Below, piece after piece: positions 43,512 through 52,019 of a stretch of 64,000 nucleotides of DNA. The translations under genes were made by a program, and so were the position numbers. The DNA is from Acidimicrobiaceae bacterium (GTDB lineage Bacteria > Actinomycetota > Acidimicrobiia > Acidimicrobiales > RAAP-2). The notes beneath the pieces were generated by a model. It saw nothing but the letters and a program-made list of their open reading frames with translations. It ran no database searches and was not told the origin of the DNA. Numbering within the stretch: the first letter of the stretch is position 1; the number at the start of each line of letters is the position of its first letter. Where the stretch lies: positions 53,313 through 117,312 of the forward strand of contig PMFA01000006.1 in assembly GCA_003155915.1 (NCBI GenBank), given 5' to 3'.

Positions 43512-44660
43512 TCAATTGATTCTATTCGCGGTCCAGCGGACTGTGGTGCCGCTGCCGATCTTGGAGTCAATGGTGCAGTCCCCGCCCAGCTCTCGAGCGC
43601 GCGACACGAGGTTGCGCAGGCCGCGTCCCGCGCCGACGTTGGGGATGAAGCCGATGCCGTTATCGCGCACAATGACTTCGACGAGATCGCCCTTCGTATC
43701 GAGTTGGAGGTGTACCACCGAGGCGTGAGAGTGACGAACGACGTTGGAAAGGATTTCGCGTATCGCCTGCACGCAGTGTTGCGCGCAGTGGGGTCCGACG
43801 AACTCGTCGATGTCCGAGGCGATCTTCACGTCGGCGTGCACGCCGAGGCGAGACTCGACCTCGTGGGACAACGCCCTGACTCGATCCTCCAGGGTGTCGC
43901 CGACGGGGAGTTGCTGGTCGATCTCGAAGATCGTCGTACGTATCTCGTGGATCGTCGTATCCAATTCGTCCAGCACGTTGTTGATCCGACCGCGCACGAC
44001 GTCGTTTTCGATCATGGCGAGCGACGTTTGCAGCGCGAGTCCGACGCCGAAGAGGCGCTGTATCACCGTGTCGTGAAGGTCGCGCGCCAATCGTTCACGC
44101 TCTTCGGAGAGGGTGAGCTCGCGCAAATTTGATCGCATCATCGCCTGGTCGATCACCAGCCCGGCCGCGCGACCGAAGGCCTCGATGAGTTGCTGGTCCT
44201 CCTCGCTGAACACGGGGCCTTCGGCAGGATTCGTGAGATAGAGATTTCCGTAGATGTGTCCGTCACCCGTCATCACCGGTACGCCGAGGAACCGGCTCAT
44301 CGGCGGGTGGTTCGGGGGAAAGCCGACGGACCCTTCGTGAGTGCCCAGGTCGTCGATGCGCAGTGACGTGCGCCGTCGGATGATTTCGCCCAGAATTCCG
44401 CGTCCCCGGGGTTCGGGGCCGATCGCCGCGCGTTGCTCGGGATCGATCCCGTAGGTGGTGAAGCGCGAGAGCGTTATTCCGTCGCCACTGATCACCCCGA
44501 GCGCGCCGTACTTCGCACCTACGAGTTGGCTCGCGGCTTGGATGATTCGCTCGAGGAGCTCGTCCAAATCGGCGTCGAACTCGATGAGGAGGATGGCGTC
44601 GATGAGGGCGTGGAGCCGCAGGGGATCGTTGATTTTATGAAACGCCACTGAACGAATCAT
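43512..44660 (-). CDS. GAF-domain sensor histidine kinase (DevS/DosT-like)
   Basis: The 382-residue protein has one GAF domain (about 24-170) with the DevS-like segment SVGFPPNHPPMSRFLGVPV and GNLYLTNPAEGP. A HisKA_3 domain follows, with phospho-acceptor His196 in ERERLARDLHDTVIQRLFG, then a HATPase with DNGIGF and GRGLRNLVSRA. There is no transmembrane segment, so the kinase is cytoplasmic. Mycobacterial DevS and DosT sense oxygen or NO through heme in a similar GAF domain; heme binding here is possible but not shown. It lies 26 bases after the flavin-type gene and 1 base before its regulator. Confidence 0.9.
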   Translation of the reverse strand: MIRSVAFHKINDPLRLHALIDAILLIEFDADLDELLERIIQAASQLVGAKYGALGVISGDGITLSRFTTYGIDPEQRAAIGPEPRGRGILGEIIRRRTSLRIDDLGTHEGSVGFPPNHPPMSRFLGVPVMTGDGHIYGNLYLTNPAEGPVFSEEDQQLIEAFGRAAGLVIDQAMMRSNLRELTLSEERERLARDLHDTVIQRLFGVGLALQTSLAMIENDVVRGRINNVLDELDTTIHEIRTTIFEIDQQLPVGDTLEDRVRALSHEVESRLGVHADVKIASDIDEFVGPHCAQHCVQAIREILSNVVRHSHASVVHLQLDTKGDLVEVIVRDNGIGFIPNVGAGRGLRNLVSRARELGGDCTIDSKIGSGTTVRWTANRIN

Positions 44661-44686
44661 CGCACACTCGTAAAAACTTGCGGAAT

Positions 44687-45082
44687 TCAGTGTTCGCGCT
44701 GACCGATGACGATCGAGAGCGGCAGGGTCACGAGAGTGGCGCCGCCATCGGTCGTGCGCTTGAATCGCTTGGATTCGGTCCCGTCAGGGGAGGCCCCGGC
44801 GGCGATTCCGGTGACCGTGACCGACCAGGTGTGGTCGTTCGGATCGAGGCCGTCAATCTGGACCGAGATGACGTCGCCACGCCGGGCGGCCAGTAAAACA
44901 GCGTTTTCGCGGCTCGAAATCAACAGATGGTCCTCTTCCATCAGTTCGATTCGCGCCGGCAGCGCGGCCGGGAGGGCGCCCAGGGAGAGCAGGACTCGCG
45001 CGACGTCGGCCTGGTCGAGCAGACGCAGGCATTCGTCGCGAGAGAGGGGTTCGCTGGAGAGTGACGGACTCGGTGACGTCAT
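44687..45082 (-). CDS. Pyridoxamine 5'-phosphate oxidase-like split-barrel protein
   Basis: The 131-residue protein has the start of a flavin-nucleotide-binding split barrel: LSRDECLRLLDQADVARVLL, then a beta strand pattern PARIELMEEDHLLIS and a central VSVQIDGL-type strand (VISVQIDGLDPNDHTWSVTV). Proteins of this size and pattern in actinobacteria bind FMN or F420; the cofactor here is uncertain. It is the first gene of a three-gene operon with the sensor kinase and response regulator, so it may be part of the same redox response. Confidence 0.62.
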   Translation of the reverse strand: MTSPSPSLSSEPLSRDECLRLLDQADVARVLLSLGALPAALPARIELMEEDHLLISSRENAVLLAARRGDVISVQIDGLDPNDHTWSVTVTGIAAGASPDGTESKRFKRTTDGGATLVTLPLSIVIGQREH

Positions 45083-45193
45083 GTGACCATCATGGAGCCA
45101 TTTTCCTTATGACTGCTAGGGTCGTGAGTCACATTCGCGGCAACTATGATGGATAGACCGGATGGTCGCGTCGGGACGAATTCGGCCTGACTT

Positions 45194-45221
45194 TTGCGTT
45201 TTGCCGAAATTTTGGTAGAAT
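45194..45221 (+). promoter_or_regulatory. Promoter of infA-rpmJ-rpsM operon
   Basis: TTGCGT (45194-45199), 16 bp, TAGAAT (45216-45221), predicting a start near 45228 and an 86-nt leader. The 231-base gap between the divergent flavin-protein gene and infA holds no gene that I can see. Another -10-like TATGAT is at 45145-45150. Confidence 0.52.
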
Positions 45222-45257
45222 TGTCAGCCGACCTCTTGGCATGCCTCGAGGTCCATC

Positions 45258-45283
45258 CGTGAAGGAGTTTTTGTTCCTTCACG
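45258..45283 (+). promoter_or_regulatory. Hairpin in the infA leader
   Basis: CGTGAAGGA (45258-45266) pairs perfectly with TCCTTCACG (45275-45283) around an 8-nt U-rich loop. It hides a Shine-Dalgarno-like GAAGGA and ends 17 nt before the real AAGGAG of infA. It may affect translation of infA or act as an mRNA stabiliser. Confidence 0.55.
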
Positions 45284-45313
45284 TCCCGCCGTGCCGTTAC
45301 AAGGAGAAAGAAC

Positions 45314-45538
45314 CTGAGCAAGCCAAAGGAAGACGCGTTCACCGTTGAGGGGACCGTCGTCGAGCCATTACCGAACGCCATGTTTCGCGTGGAATTAGAG
45401 AACGGGTATACCGTCCTCGCGCACAGCTCAGGAAAGATGCGCATGCACCGCATTCGCATCCTTCCCGGGGACAAGGTCCAGGTGGAGATCACTCCGTACG
45501 ACATGACCCGCGGTCGCATCACCTACCGCTACAAATAG
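45314..45538 (+). CDS. infA: Translation initiation factor IF-1, CTG start
   Basis: The 74-residue protein is unmistakably IF-1: [55 protein letters not shown] and the end GRITYRYK. It blocks the A site during initiation. The frame is open from 45263 to 45538, yet contains no ATG, GTG or TTG before the conserved region. The only suitable codon is CTG at 45314, placed 7 nt after AAGGAG (45301-45306). The resulting length equals the family's usual 72-74 residues. Starting at the first internal ATG would remove the first strand. Confidence 0.93.
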   Translation: MSKPKEDAFTVEGTVVEPLPNAMFRVELENGYTVLAHSSGKMRMHRIRILPGDKVQVEITPYDMTRGRITYRYK

Positions 45539-45569
45539 CTCCAGTTCTAGAAGATCGAGAAAGAGAATC

Positions 45570-45683
45570 ATGAAGGTTCGCGCAAGCGTCAAGCCCATGT
45601 GTGAGAAGTGCAAGGTCATACGCAGGGCCGGTGTCGTCCGGGTTATCTGCGAGCAGCCCCGCCACAAGCAGCGCCAGGGCTAG
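45570..45683 (+). CDS. rpmJ: 50S ribosomal protein L36
   Basis: The 37-residue protein reads [20 protein letters not shown] and on to RHKQRQG. The zinc ligands Cys11, Cys14, Cys27 and His32 are all present, so this is the zinc form. It lies 31 bases after infA and 9 bases before rpsM, the usual alpha-operon order. Confidence 0.97.
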   Translation: MKVRASVKPMCEKCKVIRRAGVVRVICEQPRHKQRQG

Positions 45684-45692
45684 GAGAAGAAC

Positions 45693-46070
45693 ATGGCCCG
45701 TATTGCTGGAGTGGACATCCCGCGCGAAAAGCGCACGGTGATCGCTCTCACCTACATCTTTGGCGTTGGCCCGACCATCGCCCAGCAGGTCTGCGCCTCG
45801 ACCGGCGTCGACGAGTCGACGCGCGTGAAGGACCTCAGCGAAGCCGACGTCAACAAACTTCGCGCCTACATCGACCAGAACGTCACCGTCGAAGGTGACC
45901 TTCGTCGTGACGTCGCCCAAGACATCAAGCGCAAAATGGAGATCAACTGCTTCCAGGGGATCCGCCACCGCAAGGGCCTGCCCGTGCATGGTCAGCGCAC
46001 CCGTACGAATGCTCGCACCCGTAAGGGACCGAAGCGCACTGTCGCCGGTAAGAAGAAGGTAACGAAGTAA
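45693..46070 (+). CDS. rpsM: 30S ribosomal protein S13
   Basis: The 125-residue protein begins [20 protein letters not shown] and ends with a basic tail after [20 protein letters not shown], complete S13. It bridges the 30S head to the 50S subunit and contacts the P-site tRNA. The stop overlaps rpsK as TAATG. Confidence 0.98.
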   Translation: MARIAGVDIPREKRTVIALTYIFGVGPTIAQQVCASTGVDESTRVKDLSEADVNKLRAYIDQNVTVEGDLRRDVAQDIKRKMEINCFQGIRHRKGLPVHGQRTRTNARTRKGPKRTVAGKKKVTK

Positions 46071-46465
46071 TGGCTAAGCCGAATACGGTTCGTAAGGGTC
46101 GCAAGAAGGAACGTAAGAACGTCGCCTTCGGCGTCGCGCACATCAAGAGCTCGTTCAACAACACGATCGTGTCGATCTCGGACCCCGAGGGCAACGTGCT
46201 CTCCTGGGCCAGTTCGGGTCAGGTCGGTTTCAAGGGATCACGCAAGTCCACGCCGTACGCCGCGCAACTCGCCGCCGAGAAGTGCGCGCGCGCCGCGATG
46301 GAGCACGGTGTGAAAAAGGTCGACGTGCTCGTGCGCGGACCGGGATCCGGTCGCGAGACCGCCATCCGCTCGATCGCCGCCGCCGGCATCGAAGTCGTCG
46401 CCATCAAGGACGTCACGCCACTGCCGCACAACGGGTGTCGCCCCAAGAAGCGTCGTAGGGGTTAG
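46070..46465 (+). CDS. rpsK: 30S ribosomal protein S11
   Basis: The 131-residue protein has [40 protein letters not shown] and the end [18 protein letters not shown], all standard S11 of the 30S platform. rpsD follows after 2 bases. Confidence 0.98.
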   Translation: MAKPNTVRKGRKKERKNVAFGVAHIKSSFNNTIVSISDPEGNVLSWASSGQVGFKGSRKSTPYAAQLAAEKCARAAMEHGVKKVDVLVRGPGSGRETAIRSIAAAGIEVVAIKDVTPLPHNGCRPKKRRRG

Positions 46466-46467
46466 TC

Positions 46468-47112
46468 ATGGCTCGTTACACCGGACCCGTCTGTCGCCTC
46501 TGTCGACGTGAACGCACCAAGTTGTACCTGAAGGGCGAGCGCTGCTTCACCATGAAGTGCCCCGTCGCCGAGAACTCGGACCGCCAGATGCGCGCCTTCC
46601 CGCCGGGCATGCACGGTCGTGACCGTCAACGCCAGGGTTCGGAGTACCTGACCCAGCTGCGCGAGAAGCAGAAGGCCCGTCGCATCTACGGCCTTTTGGA
46701 GAAGCAGTTCCGCAACCTCTACGAAGAGGCCAGCCGCCGTCCGGGCATGACCGGTACGAATCTGCTGCAGTTCCTCGAGCTGCGTCTCGACAACATCGCG
46801 TACCGCGCCGGTTGGGGAGCGTCACGCGCCCAGGCCCGCCAATTCGTCCGTCACGGTCACGTGACCATCGACGGCAAGCGCGTCAACATCCCGTCGTACC
46901 GCGTTCGCCCCGGCGAAGTCATCGCCCTGAAGAACGTCACGCGCGAGAACTTCAACGTGAAGCGCAATCTCGACGTCCTGGACCGTAGCGTCCCGGGCTG
47001 GCTCGAGACCGGCGACGGTGGCTTCAGTGTCACCGTGCGCATCGTGCCGCAACGCGAACAGATCGACGAGTCGATCAAGGAGCAGCTCATCGTCGAGCTG
47101 TACTCCAAGTAA
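46468..47112 (+). CDS. rpsD: 30S ribosomal protein S4, zinc-binding form
   Basis: The 214-residue protein has an N-terminal zinc knuckle (Cys9, Cys12, Cys26, Cys31) and the S4 RNA-binding domain (VRHGHVTIDGKRVNIPSYRV). S4 starts assembly of the 16S 5' domain and in Escherichia coli represses the alpha operon. The terminal segment QIDESIKEQLIVELYSK is conserved. Confidence 0.98.
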   Translation: MARYTGPVCRLCRRERTKLYLKGERCFTMKCPVAENSDRQMRAFPPGMHGRDRQRQGSEYLTQLREKQKARRIYGLLEKQFRNLYEEASRRPGMTGTNLLQFLELRLDNIAYRAGWGASRAQARQFVRHGHVTIDGKRVNIPSYRVRPGEVIALKNVTRENFNVKRNLDVLDRSVPGWLETGDGGFSVTVRIVPQREQIDESIKEQLIVELYSK

Positions 47113-47143
47113 CCAAACATTTCACAGACTTAGAGGAGTCCCC

Positions 47144-48085
47144 ATGTTGATCATCCAGCGCCCCACTATTGAAGCCCTCGGCGACGAGGTAAACAACCGT
47201 CAGTCCTTCGGCATCGGCCCGCTCGACCCCGGTTTCGGCCACACGCTGGGCAACTCGCTTCGCCGCACGTTGCTCTCGTCGATCCCGGGCGCGGCGGCCA
47301 CGCGCGTCAAGTTCGACGCGGTGCTGCACGAATTCGGTGTCATCGAAGGCGTCAAGGAAGACGTCCAGGACATCTGCCTGAACCTGAAGGACCTGCTCTT
47401 GCAAGTGCACAGCGACGAGCCGGTCATGCTGCGTCTCGACAAGCGCGGCGAGGGTCCCGTCACCGCGGCGGACCTCTCGACGACGGCCGACGTGGAGATC
47501 TTGAACGGCGACCTTCACCTCGCGTACCTGACCAACGCCAAGAGCGCGTTGACCTTCGAGCTCACCGTCGAGCGTGGCAAGGGTTACGTCGGTGCCGAGG
47601 GCAACAAGGGTTCTTCCACGATCGGCGTCATTCCCCTGGACGCGATCTTCACCCCGGTGCGTCGGGTCAGCTTCGAGATCGAGCCGGTTCGCGTCGAGCA
47701 GTCCAAGGACTTCGACCGATTGGTGATCGAGATCGAGACCGACGGTTCGATCAGCCCGCGCGAGGCGTTGGCCTCGGCCGGAAAGACCCTCGGTTCACTC
47801 GTTGAACTGATCGGCAACTTCGACGACGAGGCGCCCGCCTTGGAGTTGGGCGACGTCGGCACGGCCCAGGCCGCCGCCAGCGAGCTCGACATCCGCATCG
47901 AAGAGCTCGGTCTGACCGAGCGCTCGCGTAACTGCCTCAAGCGCGCCGGCATCAACACCATCGCGCAGTTGGTCAACGCCACCGAGCGTGACCTCACGTC
48001 CATTACCAACTTCGGCGCCACGTCGCTGAAGGACGTCAACGACCGCCTCGAAGAGCGCGGTCTCTCGCTTCGAGTCGAGGACTAA
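47144..48085 (+). CDS. rpoA: DNA-directed RNA polymerase subunit alpha
   Basis: The 313-residue subunit has the assembly domain (GPLDPGFGHTLGNSLRRTLL, VEGVKEDV-type IEGVKEDVQDICLNLKDLLL) and the C-terminal domain that binds UP elements and activators (ELGLTERSRNCLKRAGINTI). The ATG at 47144 has GAGGAG upstream; the frame further up overlaps rpsD and is not used. It assembles with beta and beta prime made at 18-26 kb. rplQ follows after 2 bases. Confidence 0.97.
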   Translation: MLIIQRPTIEALGDEVNNRQSFGIGPLDPGFGHTLGNSLRRTLLSSIPGAAATRVKFDAVLHEFGVIEGVKEDVQDICLNLKDLLLQVHSDEPVMLRLDKRGEGPVTAADLSTTADVEILNGDLHLAYLTNAKSALTFELTVERGKGYVGAEGNKGSSTIGVIPLDAIFTPVRRVSFEIEPVRVEQSKDFDRLVIEIETDGSISPREALASAGKTLGSLVELIGNFDDEAPALELGDVGTAQAAASELDIRIEELGLTERSRNCLKRAGINTIAQLVNATERDLTSITNFGATSLKDVNDRLEERGLSLRVED

Positions 48086-48087
48086 TC

Positions 48088-48450
48088 ATGCGCGGCACCC
48101 CAACGAAGGGCAAGCGATTCGGTGGCGACTCCGCTCACCAGAAAGCGATGATGGGCAACCTCGTCGCCTCGATGATCGCGGCCGAGTCGATCGTGACGAC
48201 CGAGGCCAAGGCGAAGGCCTTGCGTCCGATCGTCGAGAAGGTCGTGACGGCCGCGAAGAACTCCCCCGAGGGTTCGGTGCACGCCAATCGACGCGTCGTC
48301 GCGTTCATTCGCGATAAGGACATGACGCACAAGTTGTTCACCGAGATCGCTCCGCGTTACACCGATCGCCCCGGTGGCTACACGCGAATCCTGAAGCTCG
48401 GGCCGCGCCAAGGTGACAACGCCCCGATGGCGCGCATTGAGTTCGTCTGA
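48088..48450 (+). CDS. rplQ: 50S ribosomal protein L17
   Basis: The 120-residue protein begins RGTPTKGKRFGGDSAHQKAM and ends DRPGGYTRILKLGPRQGDNA plus APMARIEFV, a complete bacterial L17 near the tunnel exit. The truA gene starts inside its last codons. Confidence 0.98.
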   Translation: MRGTPTKGKRFGGDSAHQKAMMGNLVASMIAAESIVTTEAKAKALRPIVEKVVTAAKNSPEGSVHANRRVVAFIRDKDMTHKLFTEIAPRYTDRPGGYTRILKLGPRQGDNAPMARIEFV

Positions 48451-49288
48451 TTCACCCCAAGACGTCCAACGTTGGCGTCTGGACATCGCCTACGACGGCA
48501 ACGCGTTTTCCGGTTTCGCCTACCAACCCGAGTTCACGACGGTGGTGGGTGTTCTTCGCGAAACGCTGGCCAGCACCTTGCAAATAGATCAGCCGATGAT
48601 CGTCGGCGCCGGTCGCACCGACTCCGGCGTGCACGCCTTTGGCCAAGTGGTCCACGTCGATCTGCCCCTCACGCTGTTCTCCAAGGAACGCGATCCCGAT
48701 CCCGAGCGACTCATGCGTTCGTTGAACCAGCAGTTGCGCGGACGAATCAAAGTGCTCGCCGCCCGACCGGTCGGTCAAGACTTTCACGCCCGTTTCTCAG
48801 CGACGTGGCGCGAATACCGCTACCTGGTCCTCGAGACGTCGCCACCGGCGCTCGGTCTCACCGACGTGTGGTCGTGGTCGGTGCAGGGTCCGTTGGACAT
48901 TGACGCGATGAACCGAGTGAGCGACGAGATACTCGGACTGCACGATTTTCGTGCCTTCTGTCGTCGCCCGACCAACTCTGACGCGGACGAGCCGCTCCTG
49001 CGCCGCGTCACGGACGCGCGGTGGGAACGCCTCGCCGACGAATGGGCTCTCACGCCGGACCAGTCGCCCACACTGAAGTTCACGATTCGCGCCGAGTCGT
49101 TCTGCCACAACATGGTGCGCTGTCTCACCTCGGTCCTCGTCGCAATCGGTCAAGGGAAGATTCCTGAGACAACCGTCGCGGAGCGATTCGAGAGTCTCAG
49201 TCGCGACCACCTGCCGTCGCCGGCTCCGGCAAGCGGGTTGGCGCTGGTCGCCGTGAACTACGACAGCGATCCTCAATCCTCTCGGTAG
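48413..49288 (+). CDS. truA: tRNA pseudouridine synthase A
   Basis: The enzyme forms pseudouridine at tRNA positions 38-40. It has WRLDIAYDGNAFSGFAYQPE, the catalytic Asp in GAGRTDSGVHAFGQVVH, HARFSATWREYRY and FCHNMVRCLTSVLVAIGQG. The start is uncertain: GTG at 48413 (291 residues) or TTG at 48437 (283 residues). Both overlap rplQ and neither has a clear ribosome-binding site, so translation is probably coupled to rplQ. Confidence 0.93.
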   Translation: MTTPRWRALSSSDSPQDVQRWRLDIAYDGNAFSGFAYQPEFTTVVGVLRETLASTLQIDQPMIVGAGRTDSGVHAFGQVVHVDLPLTLFSKERDPDPERLMRSLNQQLRGRIKVLAARPVGQDFHARFSATWREYRYLVLETSPPALGLTDVWSWSVQGPLDIDAMNRVSDEILGLHDFRAFCRRPTNSDADEPLLRRVTDARWERLADEWALTPDQSPTLKFTIRAESFCHNMVRCLTSVLVAIGQGKIPETTVAERFESLSRDHLPSPAPASGLALVAVNYDSDPQSSR

Positions 49289-49291
49289 GCT
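49286..49291 (+). promoter_or_regulatory. Probable -10 element (leaderless) of the M13 peptidase gene
   Basis: TAGGCT, overlapping the truA stop codon, lies 7 nt before the GTG at 49299. No ribosome-binding site is present. Confidence 0.45.
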
Positions 49292-49298
49292 CTCGCGG

Positions 49299-51263
49299 GT
49301 GACAACCCAACCCCTGACTTCCGGCTTCGACCCTACCGACCTCTCGAAGACCGTACGACCACAAGACGATCTCTACCAGTACGTCAATGGCGGATGGATC
49401 GAACGAACGACCATGCCGGAGGACAAGGCGCGATACGGCACCTTCGACATCCTCGCCGACGGCGCCGAACTGGCGATTCGCGCCATTCTCGACGAGTCGC
49501 GCGCGGCTCCCGAAGGTGGCGAAGCCCGGAAAGTCGGCGACCTCTACTCGAGCTTCCTCGACGAAGAGCGAATCAACGCGCGCGGCGTCCGACCGCTCAT
49601 CGATCGGCTCGCGCAGGTCGAAGCCCTCGCCTCAATCAACGAACTGTTAGCGCTCATCGGCCGACTGCAGCGTCGTGGCGTGGGCGGCTTCTACGCGATA
49701 TTCGTCGACAACGACCCCGGTGACCCCGAGCGTTACGTCACGATGCTGGAACAGGGCGGCCTTTCGCTCCCCGACGAGAGCTACTACCGCGAAGAGCACT
49801 TCGCAGCGATTCGCGAAGCCTTCGTGGCGCACGTGGAACGAATGCTCGGATTCGCTGGCCTGAGTGACGCCCCCACGCGGGCGCGACGCATCTTTGAACT
49901 GGAGACGAAGATCGCCGCCGGTCACTGGAACAACGTCGACTCACGCGACAGTGAGAAGACGTACAACTTGAAGCCGTGGGCCGCGGCCTCAGAACTCTTC
50001 GGTGACGTGCCGCTCGAGGTGTGGCACAACGCACTGGAATCGCCCGTGGGCTCTTTCGACGAAGTCGTGCTTCGCCAGCCGAGCTTCGCCAGCGCCGTCG
50101 GTGCGCTCTTCACGGAGTCCAACCTCGAGGCCTGGAAGGACTGGTTGTCGTGGCAGATCGTGGCGGGCGACGCGCCGTTCCTCTCCGCCGAGTTCGTCGA
50201 CGAGCACTTCGACTTCTACGGTCGAACACTCACGGGCGCTGAGTCGATTCGTCCGCGATGGAAGCGCGCCGTCGCCCTCGTCGAAGGCGCCATGGGCGAA
50301 GCGACCGGCAAGATCTACGTGGAACGTCACTATCCGCCCGAAGTGAAGGCGCGAATGGACGTGCTCGTCGCGAACCTCATCGAGGCCTATCGACAGAGCA
50401 TCACGAATCTCGAGTGGATGGGAGAGGCGACGCGTCAGCGCGCGCTCGAGAAGCTCGACGCGTTCACGCCGAAGATCGGCTACCCCGTGCGCTGGCGCGA
50501 CTACTCGAGCCTGCGTGTCGACGCCAACGACGTGCTCGCGAACGTGCGCGCGGCCAGTGAATTCGAGTTCTGTCGGAACCTCGACAAGATCGGTCAACCG
50601 GTCGACCGTGACGAGTGGTTCATGACACCTCAAATGGTGAACGCCTATTACAACCCCGGCTTCAATGAAGTCGTCTTTCCGGCTTCGATTCTCCAACCGC
50701 CGTTCTTCGACGCCGAGCGCGAGGAGGCCGCCAACTACGGCGCCATCGGCGCGGTGATCGGTCACGAGATCGGCCACGGCTTCGACGACCAGGGATCGAA
50801 GTTCGACGGCACCGGGAAACTCGCCGATTGGTGGGAACCGTCGGACCGCGCGGCCTTCGAAGAGCGCACGTCAGCGCTCATCGAACAGTTCGACGCGCTC
50901 TCGCCGAAATTGACGCCGACCCTCCACGTGAACGGCGCACTCACCGTCGGCGAGAACATCGGCGACCTCGGCGGTCTCTCGATCGCCTGGAAGGCCTACC
51001 TGATCTCATTGAACGGAGAGGAGTCACCGGTCATCGATGGCCTCAGCGGTGCGCAGCGCTTCTTCTTCGCGTGGGTCCAGACGTGGCGTCTGAAGGCGCG
51101 AAAAGAAGAGGTGGAGCGTCTCTTGGCGATCGACCCGCACTCGCCCGATGAATTCCGGGGCAACCAGATCGTGCGCAACGTTGACGAGTTCTACGAGTCA
51201 TTTGACGTCACCGAGAGCGACGCGATGTGGTTGGAGCCGGCGGCGCGCGTCACGATTTGGTAA
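49299..51263 (+). CDS. M13-family zinc metallopeptidase (neprilysin/PepO-like)
   Basis: The 654-residue protein has the full M13 layout: an N-terminal helical domain and a C-terminal catalytic domain. The latter has the zinc motif HEIGH within GAVIGHEIGHGFDDQGSKFD (around residues 489-493), the third ligand in VGENIGDLGGL, and the terminal NQIVRNVDEFYESFDV. There is no signal peptide or membrane anchor, so the enzyme is probably cytoplasmic, as reported for several bacterial PepO-type peptidases. It likely degrades oligopeptides. The convergent clpP gene ends one base away. Confidence 0.93.
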   Translation: MTTQPLTSGFDPTDLSKTVRPQDDLYQYVNGGWIERTTMPEDKARYGTFDILADGAELAIRAILDESRAAPEGGEARKVGDLYSSFLDEERINARGVRPLIDRLAQVEALASINELLALIGRLQRRGVGGFYAIFVDNDPGDPERYVTMLEQGGLSLPDESYYREEHFAAIREAFVAHVERMLGFAGLSDAPTRARRIFELETKIAAGHWNNVDSRDSEKTYNLKPWAAASELFGDVPLEVWHNALESPVGSFDEVVLRQPSFASAVGALFTESNLEAWKDWLSWQIVAGDAPFLSAEFVDEHFDFYGRTLTGAESIRPRWKRAVALVEGAMGEATGKIYVERHYPPEVKARMDVLVANLIEAYRQSITNLEWMGEATRQRALEKLDAFTPKIGYPVRWRDYSSLRVDANDVLANVRAASEFEFCRNLDKIGQPVDRDEWFMTPQMVNAYYNPGFNEVVFPASILQPPFFDAEREEAANYGAIGAVIGHEIGHGFDDQGSKFDGTGKLADWWEPSDRAAFEERTSALIEQFDALSPKLTPTLHVNGALTVGENIGDLGGLSIAWKAYLISLNGEESPVIDGLSGAQRFFFAWVQTWRLKARKEEVERLLAIDPHSPDEFRGNQIVRNVDEFYESFDVTESDAMWLEPAARVTIW

Positions 51264-51264
51264 T

Positions 51265-51942
51265 TCAGTCGCTCTCGGTGCTTTCGATGCTGGGTGGTGG
51301 ATCGGCGGCGTCGAGAGCGAATCCGAGTCCCCTACGCGGCGCGATCACCGCGTCGATGAGACCGTAGGAAACGGCGTCGTCGGCCGTCATGAAATAGTCG
51401 CGGTCGATGTCGTGTATCACCTCGTCGACGGACCGTCCACTGTGGTGGGCGATGATCTCAGCCATTCGTCTCGTGAGCGCCAGGGCCTCTCGAAGCTGAA
51501 TCTCCATGTCACTCGGCGCGCCGCGCGCGCCCGCACTGCCCTGGTGGATCATGATGCGCGCGCTCGGTAACGCGAGGCGCTTGCCCGGCGCTCCGCCGCA
51601 GAGCACCATCGCGGCGGCGGACATCCCCATCCCGACGCAGATCGTCGACACGTCCGGGCGCACGTGTTGGATCACGTCGTAGATCGCCATGCCGCCGTAG
51701 GCCAGTCCGCCGGGGGAGTTGATGTAGAGGTTGATGTCGCGTTCGGGGTCTTGGGCTTCGAGGTACAGCATCTGCGAGATGATCAGGTTCGCGATCTGAT
51801 CGTCCACCTCTTGGCCGAGAAAGATGATGCGTTGGCGAAGGAGCATCGAATAGATATCGAAGGCCCGTTCACCTCCCTTGGACTCCTCGAGCACCATCGG
51901 CACGAGGGAGTGGCGAATCTCTCGTTGCAGGACATCGGTCAT
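51265..51942 (-). CDS. clpP: ATP-dependent Clp protease proteolytic subunit
   Basis: The 225-residue serine peptidase has INSPGGLAYGGMAIYDVIQH, the catalytic Ser108 in GMGMSAAAMVL and His133 in ARIMIHQGSAG. The Ser-surrounding GMSAAA differs from the common ASMGA, so the Met after Ser is replaced by Ala. It starts at ATG with GGAGG 4 nt upstream. No second clpP or clpX lies next to it, whereas actinobacteria usually have a clpP1-clpP2 pair, so another copy probably lies elsewhere. The C-terminal 20 residues are polar. Confidence 0.93.
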   Translation of the reverse strand: MTDVLQREIRHSLVPMVLEESKGGERAFDIYSMLLRQRIIFLGQEVDDQIANLIISQMLYLEAQDPERDINLYINSPGGLAYGGMAIYDVIQHVRPDVSTICVGMGMSAAAMVLCGGAPGKRLALPSARIMIHQGSAGARGAPSDMEIQLREALALTRRMAEIIAHHSGRSVDEVIHDIDRDYFMTADDAVSYGLIDAVIAPRRGLGFALDAADPPPSIESTESD

Positions 51943-51971
51943 GGAGCCTCCTCACCGCATCCGGGCGCGGA

Positions 51972-51977
51972 TCTTAA
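51972..51977 (-). promoter_or_regulatory. Possible -10 element of the clpP promoter
   Basis: TAAGAT on the minus strand predicts a leadered clpP transcript. The first TGCAA-N8-TTGCA palindrome lies directly upstream, in the spacer/-35 region. Confidence 0.35.
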
Positions 51978-51978
51978 G

Positions 51979-51996
51979 TGCAATCAATTAGTTGCA
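51979..51996. promoter_or_regulatory. Operator-like palindrome 1, TGCAA-N8-TTGCA
   Basis: A perfect 5-bp inverted repeat with an 8-bp spacer, in the 95-base gap between clpP and the SRPBCC gene. An identical pair of arms occurs 41 bp downstream, about four helical turns away. It is a candidate binding site for the ArsR-family protein encoded in the next operon. Confidence 0.6.
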
Positions 51997-52019
51997 TGAT
52001 AGCGGCAGCGGCGCTGCTG

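Noticed and set aside
43511-43672. N-terminal extension of the response regulator
   Set aside because: The extra 54 residues overlap the kinase gene; a receiver domain normally starts directly with the MIRLLLVDD-type strand.
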